In this document: in pieces, positions 1 through 9,606 of the stretch
How positions within the stretch are numbered: position 1 is the stretch's first letter
Layout of the letters: the number at the start of each line of letters is the position of its first letter
DNA from: Sordaria brevicollis
Lineage: Eukaryota; Ascomycota; Sordariomycetes; Sordariales; Sordariaceae
DNA length: 64,000 nt
Direction: 5' to 3'
Assembly: GCA_033439795.1 (NCBI GenBank)
Contig: JAUTDP010000008.1
Location: forward strand, 1,922,001 to 1,986,000
Translations under genes and position numbers: made by a program
The notes under the pieces: model-generated
Told to the model about the DNA's origin: nothing
Database searches by the model: none
The model's input: the letters and a program-made list of their open reading frames with translations, nothing else

Positions 1-359
1 GCCTTCCCTTGCGGTCCATGGCTGGGGGTTTCTAGGTAAGGGTTGGCCCGGGGCTGGCCTGTTGTTGTCGCCGATGGTGTTCGGTGTTCTTTCCTGTTGA
101 ATGACTCCGCGACTTTCTGAGCAGCTCGACGACCTGCTGCGGCGGCCGCAAGAGAGTCGCCCGGTTTGATGGGTGCGCCGAGATCTGCGAGAGCGGGATG
201 GAGTGGTGTGTTCAAGCCGCCCTTTGCTTTGGCGCCTCCGACTGCTGCAGCGACACGGGCCTTGAGTGCGGCCATGCGATCGGCGGCAGATTCGGGTTTC
301 TGAACTCGAGATGTCGCGTCATGGCGGGGGCCGAGCCCGCTTGGTTGTCCACGGTCCAT
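1..359 (-). CDS. Prp3-like U4/U6 snRNP splicing factor, N-terminal part (runs off the window)
   Basis: An open minus-strand frame runs from an ATG at 359 to the window edge without a stop, giving the first 119 codons. The start is chosen because the leader just upstream has no in-frame ATG. What can be read is an Arg/Lys/Ala-rich N-terminus with a probable helix around residues 28-45 (RMAALKARVAAAVGG), then GGLNTPLHPALADLG near residues 48-62 and an NPYLE motif near residue 106. Fungal Prp3 proteins have the same order: repeated ALKARVAA-type helices, a GGL-x-LHPAL block and a following NPYF/NPYL motif. Prp3 belongs to the U4/U6 and U4/U6.U5 tri-snRNP and acts in the nucleus in spliceosome assembly. 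The diagnostic central and C-terminal domains lie outside the window, so the family call is recognition from the N-terminus only. It is divergent from the RNA polymerase I gene and may share its promoter region. Confidence 0.5.
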   Translation of the reverse strand, partial: MDRGQPSGLGPRHDATSRVQKPESAADRMAALKARVAAAVGGAKAKGGLNTPLHPALADLGAPIKPGDSLAAAAAGRRAAQKVAESFNRKEHRTPSATTTGQPRANPYLETPSHGPQGK

Positions 360-1208
360 ATTGAGGTATGATTCTTGTGTGTGATGAGGATATTCGGGTC
401 GAGTTGTCGAGTGACAGAGCAAGAGGTTGAGGTCTCTCGGTTAGCTGCTGGGATGTGCTGGCAAGATGCGAAGAACGGGAGAGAGATCGATTTCTATATC
501 GTGAGGTTGTCCGAATTAAGTCACGGGATGGATGAATGCGGTTTGACAGTTTCGAAGCCAATTGCCCCGGTCAAGTCCCGGCGTTGACTGTTTGTAGAGG
601 TTGAGATTCCGTCGTGATGAAAAGTGGATATTGAAGTTGGTGATGAGGAAACAAAACAAACCGTGGAGTTGCAGTGACGATGGCAACGGACAAGGAAGTG
701 GACTGCCGGGCCTGAAGCGAACGTGAAGACGCTGAGTTGCTGCTGACTGCACTGCAATGAGTCCTGAGCTGCCACTTGCCAATCCAGATCAATCAATGGA
801 TCCAGCGAATGGAGTCCCGTCAGGGCAGCCAAGACAGCCACCGCCCACCGAGGGTGCGGGTTCCCCACAGGCGTAGCAGCAGGTTCTGCCGGCCGCGACC
901 GCCAAAAAATATTCTTCGCGCAAGCTCCATCTTCAAGTCCCCACCAATAGGCGAAGCTGCAGACTGTGATTGAGTGCAGCGCTCCGGGCACGATAGCGAA
1001 AGGCTTTTGGCTGGTAAACACCCTGAAGGCTCAATTTGACCTCTCGACTATCTTCACTTCTTTTTTTGAAGTTTTTGGCCTCGCAAGTTGCCGTTGTCCA
1101 CCACGACTGTGCATACTTGCCTGCGGCCACTCTTCAGACGAAACAATCCTCGCCATGGGATTTTAAGGATTTCGAATCCGTAAATACACACCACCACACT
1201 CGCCCACC
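360..1208. promoter_or_regulatory. Divergent intergenic region (leaders and promoters of the Prp3-like gene and the Pol I subunit gene)
   Basis: These 849 bp separate two start codons pointing away from each other, so both leaders and promoters must lie here. The base composition is normal and no long ATG-initiated frame is convincing. The plus-strand start at 1209 has a good context (CCCACCATGA). GATGAGG occurs near 643, resembling the core of the PAC element of yeast ribosome-biogenesis promoters, but one short match is weak evidence. No clear TATA box was seen. Confidence 0.5.
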
Positions 1209-4200
1209 ATGAATATTTCGCAGCCCGTGTCGTCCGCTCTGGACAGCGTCGAGTTCACCTTCCTGACCGACAACGAGATCCGCGCAATCTCCGTTCGCAA
1301 GATCGAGAATGAGAGCACCTTCGACACTCTGCTGAACCCCGTTCCCGGCGGTCTCTATGACCCTGCCTTGGGTTCTTGGGGCGACTCACTGTGAGACTCC
1401 CCGTCCCATCCATCCCATTGTCTGCCTTGGACATCTTGAAGATTGTTGGTGTTGGTGGTTTAGAGGAAAGTGGTGTTGACTGATGTGATCATTCTGTGAA
1501 TAGCTGCACAACATGTAACCTTGGCCAGGCACAATGTCCCGGCCATCCTGGCCATATCGAGCTTCCCGTGCCCGTCTACCACCCCGTCTTCATGGACCAA
1601 GCATACCGTCTGCTCCGCGCGCAATGTGTCTACTGCCACCGGTTCCGCCTTCCCCGGAAGGAAATTCACCGCTACTCTTGCATGCTTCGTCTTCTGCAGT
1701 GCGGTCTTCTAAAGGAGGCTCAGATGATCGACGCTTTCGGCGACAGCGAGTTCGGTTCCACCATTCGCCAATTCCAGCTGGCCGACGTGCCCGACATGGA
1801 GGATGCCTCCGAGGCCGAGGAGGAGGGAAACAACCTGAACGACAGCACCATCCGTCAACGGGAAGCCTATGTCCGTAAGGTGCTTCGCGAGTATAGAAGT
1901 AAGGTTACTATGCGCGACATCAACAAGGGCAAGCACGAGGGCGCCGCCGACATGCGCAGGGCTCTCGTCAAGGAGTTCCTGGCTGCCATTATCAAGGACA
2001 AGAAGTGCAGGACCTGCGACGGCATTTCTCCCGTCTACCGCAAGGATCGGTACACGAAGATTTTCGAGCGCGATCTCACACAAAAGGAGAAGGCCGCCAT
2101 GGCCCAGGCCGGAAGGAAGCGCGCCGATGCGCTGGCCATGAAGGCCGGCAAGAAGAAGGGTAACGATGACGACGAAGGAATCGCCGATATCGAGTCGACA
2201 GCCAGCGAGTCCGACAACAGCGAAGGCGAGGGCGAACAACTTGACGAGAACGGCGACGTCGTCATGGCCGATGCGGGCAGCAAGACCAAGGCGGCGGAAA
2301 AGGCCGAGAAGAGGGCTCTTCCCCAAAGATACATCAGCTCCCTCGAGGTCAAGGAAAGGCTAAACTTCCTTTTCGAGAAAGAGCAGGAGATTATGGCTCT
2401 GCTCTTCAGCTCCAAGCCCCGCCCCAAGCACGCGAAGCCCATGACTGCCGACATGTTCTTCATTCAGACCCTCCTCGTCCCTCCCAACAAGTTCAGACCC
2501 GAGGCTAGAATGGGCGACCAAGTAACCGAGGCGCAACAAAACAGTCTCTACAAGCTGATCCTCAGGGGGTCATCAATGGTTGCCCAGATCTCCCGCGAGA
2601 TTTCCGAGACCGCCAAGGGTAACGCCCCCGAGGACGGACGGAGAGCCAGGGATATTAACGCGCTTTATCAGGCGTGGACGCAGCTTCAGGACGCTGTCAA
2701 CTCCTTGATCGATCGCGATAAGAACCCCGTCCAGGGTGCTGCTGGAAAGCGCAACGAAGACGGTATCAAGCAGAAGCTCGAGAAGAAGGAGGGTCTGTTC
2801 CGTAAGAACATGATGGGTAAGCGTGTCAACTTTGCCGCCAGATCCGTCATTTCTCCCGACCCCAACATCGAGACTAGCGAGATCGGTGTTCCTCCGGTAT
2901 TCGCCAGGAAGCTTACATACCCCGAGCCGGTAACCAGTCACAACTATAACGATCTCAAGACTGCAGTCATCAACGGTATGGAAAGGTGGCCTGGTGCTTC
3001 TGCGATCGAGATGGAGAACGGCCAAATCATCAACTTGAGGAACAAGTCCGAGGATGAGCGTCATGCCCTTGCTAACCAGCTCTTGGCCCCTACCAACAAC
3101 AACTTCAGCGGAGTCCGCAACAAGAAGGTCCATCGCCACCTCACAAACGGTGATGTCGTCCTCATGAACCGTCAGCCCACCCTCCACAAGCCCTCTATCA
3201 TGGGTCACAGAGTCAGAGTGTTGCCGGGCGAGAAGACCATTCGTATGCACTACGCCAACTGCAACACCTACAACGCCGATTTCGATGGTGACGAGATGAA
3301 CATGCATTTCCCTCAAAACGAGATTGCTCGTGCCGAGGCCCTTCAGCTCGCCGACACTGACCACCAGTACATCTCCGGCACTGCTGGCAAGCCTCTTCGT
3401 GGTCTTATTCAGGATCATTTGTCCGTTTCCGTTATTCTGTGCAACAAGGATACCTTCTTTGATCGGGCCAACTACCACCAACTCGTCTACGCCGCCCTCC
3501 GGCCCGAGAGCGGTCACATTATGGGAGAGAAGATCGAGACTGTGCCACCGGCGATCATCAAGCCGGTTCCCCGCTGGACGGGTAAGCAAGTTATTACCAC
3601 AATCCTCAAGAACATCAAGCCACCAAACTGCGGTGATCTCTGGATGAACGGTAATACCCAAGTCAAGGCCCATCAATGGGGTGACCACGCCCCAGAAGAG
3701 GGCCAGGTCACTTTCCGTGATGGAGAGTTCATCACCGGTATTCTCGACAAGTCTCAGTTGGGTCCTAGCAGTGGTGGCTTCATTCACTCGATTCACGAAG
3801 TCTATGGCCCCACGGCTGCCGGCAAGCTCCTCAGTAGCATGGGCCGTCTCCTTACCCGTTATCTGGCCATGGTTGCCTTCTCTTGCGGGATGGACGATCT
3901 AGTAATGACTCCCCAGGGAGAGGCAGACAGAAAGGAGAAGATCAAGGCCGCCGCTCACATCGGTCTCGAGGTCGCTTCCAAGTATGTGTCGCTCGAGGAG
4001 CAGAAGCCTACTCCTGAAGACCCCCTTCTTTTGCAACGTTTGGAGGAAGTCATGCGCAACGACAAGAAGCAGGAGAACTTGGATCTGTTGATGAATCAAC
4101 GCTGCGCCCAACTGTCCAGCGAGATCACCAAGACCTGTCTTCCTGCTGGTCTTCAAAAGAAGTTCCCCAAGAACCAAATGCAAAGTATGACAACATCGGG

Positions 4201-6556
4201 TGCTAAGGGTTCTCCTGTCAACGCCAACCTCATTTCTTGCAACTTGGGTCAGCAGGTTTTGGAAGGCAGACGTGTCCCCGTCATGGTTAGCGGCAAGACT
4301 CTTCCTAGTTTCAAGCCCTTCGATACCAACGTCAGAGCCGGTGGTTACATTGTCCAGCGTTTCTTGACTGGTATTCGCCCCCAGGAGTACTACTTCCATC
4401 ACATGGCCGGTCGTGAAGGTCTTATTGACACAGCCGTCAAGACGTCACGCTCCGGTTACCTCCAGAGATGTTTGATCAAGGGTATGGAAGGTCTCAAGGT
4501 CTCTTATGACACCTCGGTCAGAGACGCGGATGGCTCTATCATCCAGTTCTTGTTCGGTGAGGACGGTATCGATATTTCCAAGCAGAAGTACTTGAACGAT
4601 TTCGAGTTCGTCCTCCGGAACCTGGAATCCGAGGCGGCGCATCTCCAGTACTCGGAAGAAGGCACTCAGGCTCTCTTCGCGAACAAGGACGAGGTGATCA
4701 AGAACATGAAGCAGGCCCTCAAGTCAAGGAACACCCGTAACCCGCTCAACCCGATCCAGACGGACACTGACCCTGCCTTGAATGCTTTTGTCACCTCGGA
4801 GAACTTCTACGAGAAGATGAGCAAGTACGTCAAGGAGAACAAGGATGGCTTGATCAAGGACAAGAAGGGCGAAGGCAATGCCAATGGCATCGTCACCCGC
4901 AAGACCGCCGAGAAGGTTTTGGCGGCCAAGTACATCAGGTCGTTGGTTGAGCCTGGTGAGGCTGTTGGTATCGTGGCTGGTCAGTCCGTCGGTGAGCCCT
5001 CGACGCAGATGACACTGAACACTTTCCATTTGGCTGGTCACTCGGCCAAGAACGTCACGCTCGGTATTCCCCGTCTTCGTGAAATTCTCATGACGGCTTC
5101 TGCCAAGATTTCGACTCCGGCCATGACTCTCTATCCTATCGAAGAGCTCTCCGACAAGGACTGCGAGCAGTTTGCCAAGTCTATCAGCATTCTTCCCCTG
5201 GCCGATGTTACCAAGGAGGTTACCGTCAGGGAGAAGATGGGCCGTGGCTTGGGCTATCCTCTTGCCAAGCTCTTCGAGATCAGGTTGCGCTTCTTCCCCT
5301 CCGAGGAGTACTGCAAGACATATGCGATCGAGATTGCGGATGTTCTTGCGACTGTCGAGAGAAAGTTCATCCCCCTTCTTGGCAACCTCACCAAGAAGGA
5401 GATCAAGAAGAAGTACAAGGAGAACTCTGCCGCCACTCCCGAGATTGGTGTCAAGGTCGGAACCGTGGAGATGGCCGCACCCGAGGGCGAACGCGCTATC
5501 GGCGAAGACGGCGATGCGGAGGACGATGACGATGGTGATGATGACGCCACCAACGCCAAGAACAGGGCCAACAGGCACGAGGCTGTGTCCTACGGTCCCA
5601 ACGACGACGACGATGATGCCATCCAGAAGTCACTGCAGCGCGCGGATGACGATGAGGAGGAGGGCGAGGAGAGGCTCGAGTTCGACGATGAGGGCTACGG
5701 CGGCAGCCCTGAGCCCGAGGACCGCAATGCCGATGGTGACATGTCCGTGTACAAGTCTCGATCACGCGAAGCTCGCATCAAGGATAAGAATGACTTCGTT
5801 GCCCGCTTCCACTGTGACGAGCAGGGCGGCGAGTGGTGCGAGATGATCCTGGAGTTCGATCCCGCGACACCCAAGATTCTCATGCTCAACCTCGTCACCG
5901 AGGCGGTCAAGAAGGCGCTCATCCAGCAGATTCCCAGACTGGGCACCGCGACGTTCGTCGTGGAAAACAAGGAGCGTCTTATCCACACCGAGGGCTCCAA
6001 CATCAAGGCCATGCAGCAATATGCCGACTACATCAACCCCAACAAGATCTTGACCAACGACATTGCTCAAGTGCTCGAGATCTACGGTGTTGAGGCCGCG
6101 AGAAACAGCATCGTTCGCGAATTGAGCGGTGTCTTCAAGGGTCACGGTATCGGTGTCGACCCCCGCCATCTGAACCTCATCGGCGACTACATGACCAGGT
6201 AAGCTCTCTCTTATAATACCAAATGACTTATGAACAAGTTGTTGACCAGAAACTACAGAAACGGTGGCTTCACTCCTTTCAACCGTATGGGTCTGACCGG
6301 CAACGTCTCCCCCTTCACCAAGATGAGTTACGGTACGTCATCACCTATCTCCCCTGCTATACCTTGAACCCGTCACTAACCTTCCACAACAGAAACCACC
6401 GTCGGTTTCCTCAAGGATGCCGTCCTCGACGGCGACTGGGACAGCCTCGACACCCCATCAGGCCGTCTCGTCGTCGGCAAGCTCGGCGTCACCGGTACCG
6501 GCTCCTTCGACGTGCTCACCAAGGTGCCTACTGAGCACCACTCTCATGTGCTTTAA
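1209..6556 (+). CDS. rpa190: DNA-directed RNA polymerase I largest subunit (A190/RPA1), four exons, complete
   Basis: The joined exons are 1209-1390, 1504-6198, 6259-6332 and 6393-6556: 5115 bases, 1704 aa plus TAA (the yeast A190 subunit is about 1660 aa). The subunit carries half of the Pol I active site, which transcribes the rRNA precursor in the nucleolus. The clamp zinc site begins at residue 62 (CTTC, then CPGHPGH at 72-78) and becomes contiguous only after splicing intron 1; CVYC (102-105) and a CRTC pair follow. The catalytic loop NADFDGDE is residues 651-658 (bases 3272-3295), with Asp653, 655 and 657 binding Mg. The bridge-helix region (RPQEYYFHHMAGREGLIDTA) is near 1018-1046 and the trigger loop (TQMTLNTFHLAGH) near 1227-1240. 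A very acidic stretch at about 1393-1457 sits in the jaw, where Pol I has its expander/DNA-mimicking loop. The conserved C-terminus (MSYETTVGFL, then DVL) is built from exons 3 and 4. The start is the first ATG and gives the expected N-terminus. Confidence 0.96.
1391..1503 (+). other. Intron 1 of the Pol I subunit gene
   Basis: 113 bp, donor GTGAGA, acceptor GAATAG. Removing it joins CT to C as a Leu codon and puts the CxxC zinc motif directly after GDSL. Without splicing, the first exon stops at the TGA at 1392-1394. A branch-like TTGACTGAT lies about 30 bases before the acceptor. Confidence 0.9.
6199..6258 (+). other. Intron 2 of the Pol I subunit gene
   Basis: 60 bp, donor GTAAGC, acceptor CTACAG. 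It splits an Arg codon (AG/A) and gives DYMTRNGGFTPFNR, whose spacing matches the conserved A190 C-terminus. A second in-frame acceptor, CCAG ending at 6249, would add three residues. Confidence 0.85.
6333..6392 (+). other. Intron 3 of the Pol I subunit gene
   Basis: 60 bp, donor GTACGT, acceptor CAACAG, with a good branch-site match CACTAAC about 18 bases before the acceptor. Splicing restores MSYETTVGFL, a block conserved in A190 proteins. Confidence 0.92.
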
Positions 6557-9500
6557 GTCACATATCGTCGAGAGTAGGCGTGTCATGTTCGTGTCGTTTG
6601 TGTAGTAGCATGTTGGTTGGATTTGCGATGGGCGCTGGCTGGCTGGGTAGGTGTACTAAAAAGTTTTCATATGAAGTATGGAAAAGAATGGATGGATGGA
6701 AACACTGGAAGGAAGGAAGAAATGAAACGCATCTAGGAGAATGAGGTGGTAGTCCACACACGCATCACCCTGATCTGAAATTTGGCGGCGAAAAGATTCT
6801 GGTTTGGGTTCGGTGTTTTGTATTTTGTAATGTCTGCTTTCTTGCTGTCTGGTTGGTTGGCATTGAAAAGAAATTTGAGCTCTTCTACATAGGACAACAA
6901 ACTCACATGGTGAATCTCATGCTTCGACGTCCCGTCATTGTATGCTGTCGTTGGCGTCCCTCTTATAAAAAAATCCCACTATTCGTGTTCACTTTCTCAA
7001 CGTCTTTGCTAATCAACAGTGCCAACTTGAAGGCACGGCATTGCTCTGTTCTCTTTTAACCTACTTCCCCCTCCTTTAAAAGACAAACAAGGCCAATTCC
7101 CAAAGCCAACCCTCCAACTTGCCTACCTTGTATGTATTCCAGCGTCTTCCATTTTCGCTTTCTTTGTCCCTTCGTGTCTCTCCATCCAGGAAAATCTCAG
7201 CTGCACTTCAAGAGTAGCACATCTTTTGCTGTGACAGAGACTGCTTGACTACTTGCAGAGCTTTCCCCAGAAAAATCAAACTTAGCTCCAAGTCTTCTAC
7301 AAAACCATGAATACTCCCGAGCACTGGTTGATGTATCAAGAATGAGAGATAAGAAACAAAGTCACAAAGAAGCTAGTAGGCGATATTCAAATTGGCTAAT
7401 GCGCTGGTAGTGAGGTTCACACAGATATTAGAAACTAGGGGGTTTGAAGCAAAATGATTGTGTCAACCCCGTGAAAAGGGAAAGACAAGAAGGGTGATGT
7501 CCCGGTCTAAACTAATTCATCTCTGCTGACTATACCGATATCAGTCCCTGATAGAATTGATTTTATTCATATGATTAAGAATTGTGATTGTGATGGAGAC
7601 GATGATGACAATTGCGAAGCTATCCAGAAAATAAGAATGATGACTGCGAGTATACACAGTACAAGGGTAGATCGAATATTGATAATGACGACAATGATAA
7701 GAAGAGAAGAAGAAAGTTGATGATGATGACAATGACGACGACGATGGATACTCGGTACTACTCTCATCATACGGAACATATGAATGATTGACATGCGGCT
7801 CTTCACCATACCGAGAGATAAGGTTTGAACCTGCGTTGACTATTGACGCCGATGTAGGTACTGTATAATGTTTCTGCTTTTGGATTCACGGAACCACTGC
7901 CCGTTGCCAAGTCCTCATGTGCCTTGATTGTGTACCACGGTGCGGAAACTTACGATAAATCACGTCGTCATCACAAGATCTTTAGGTGTTATGCTTCCCG
8001 TCATGGCTCAATGGTCTTCATTGATCGTAAGTGTGTGGGTATTTTCTATCTAATAATACAATGATTTATCTGTGAAGATCGGTAATCTCATAAAAGCAAA
8101 AGTATTTTTGTTCATCTTCCTTTTCCGTTTCCCCGTCATAAACATCATTTCGTGCTTCGCTCTATCGTAGAACCCCCCCTGTAGTAGTCTAATAACCGGC
8201 CTTTTTTTCCATCCTTGACATTATAAGTGATGTAAAGCCTTCCAGGAAAGTGTTCGAAAAGAAGAAAAAGTCATAATACATCAGCGTCTTTCCGAAACAG
8301 AACAAGATCTCCCGCAGTGACGCCGGAACTATTGAAAAACAAAACCCCGCTTCTGATAGGAAAGAGTGTGAAAATGGTCGCCAGAAAATGAAATTATAGT
8401 TCCAAATTGGCTTTTGTCTTTCAAACGATCTATCAATGCCGTCCCATGCAAAGTGTTGTACACCATGACATCTTCCCCAAATTTGCAGAAGATCTGAAAA
8501 AGGAAAATGCTGGACATTCAAGCATCCGGCTGTAGCATGAATACAATGAGAAATCCGAACCGAGAACGAAGATGACACCATTCCCGGAACTTCCCATAAG
8601 AGAAGCTGTCGTCATTGCCCAACGCTCGTCGATAGTGCGGTATGGTGCACCCCACCTCATCACTCGGCATCTCACCGAAAAGCACCATCTGAAAGATACA
8701 ATGCCATTGAAGCATGCAAAATGACGAAATGCGACAAAGCCGGAAAGAGCAGCGAAAAAACTGTGTAAAATTGCTGATGCTGATAAGACTACATCGAGCG
8801 ATACCAAGTTTCCCCTTATGGGAGGGTCTTTCTCGCTGAAATTGTCGCTGGTAGAGACACAAGCAAGTCCAGAAAAGGCGTGAAGCGTCTCTGATGTCAG
8901 GCCTGGACTCGTGTCCTTTCATAGTGATGATGATGAAGGGCTGGGTGTCGACAACCAAGTCGAGGTGGGAAATGACGTCATATGGCGGATGCACAGAAGA
9001 CCGCTCCATTTGTTCGGTCTTCCTCGGTGCAGCGGTCGGAGAACCGGTGATTCGCCAGAAACCACCTTGTAATACAAAACTTTTCAAAATCTTTCCGATC
9101 CGCTCGGCTAGCCATTGTTGCGTCTTCCGCGTGGCTGAGCAACACCATCAAAATTAATGATGCAGAAGCGCAAAGGACGGAGTGTGCGCAGAAGGCCAAA
9201 GATGGTAAGGAACGCCAAAGACCCTGCAGCGAAGCGACGCCATGACGGACCCTGAATTTTGGCGGGGTACACAAGGGGCTCGCTCCGGCCAATCAGAGAC
9301 CGCAATCGCAGTGCAAGCCATGTCTTAGAGCCCCTCCCTTTTCGGCCTGTTCAGCCTGTCCGGTAACGTGCTGCAACCGCAGACGTCATCACGGTGCAAG
9401 TGATTGCATGCTTCCAGACAGCTGAACCACCAGACAGGCTTGTTCCATCTCTGTCTTTGTCGATCTTTGTCCCCGGATGGCACTCGACCCCGTCATCAGA

Positions 9501-9606
9501 GCGCAATGCAGTGTCTTGTTCCTGCACGCTTAGACGGTAGGTTGGACCCTGAATTTCAGAAGCGAGACGCTTTTGCCAATCAGGGACACATGGGTGTCTT
9601 CAGAAT
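6557..9606. other. Convergent intergenic region, no convincing gene
   Basis: About 3 kb between the stop codons of two genes transcribed toward each other, so it holds both 3' UTRs. Bases 7560-7750 are rich in GAT/GAC triplets. The longest open frame (minus, 8518-9087) has no ATG at its apparent start (it begins TTG) and no domain I recognise. A perfect palindromic TGACGTCA lies at 8973-8980. I see no RNA gene. Confidence 0.6.

Noticed and set aside
1496..1498. ATG at 1496 as the start of the Pol I subunit
   Set aside because: It lies inside intron 1; the exon at 1209 supplies the conserved N-terminus and splices in frame to the zinc motif.
2573..3796. Long minus-strand frame (407 codons) inside the Pol I subunit gene
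   Set aside because: A shadow frame caused by codon bias of the well-supported plus-strand gene; no independent domain.
8518..9087. Minus-strand frame of 189 codons
   Set aside because: Begins with TTG rather than ATG, no recognisable domain, and the sequence is not obviously coding.
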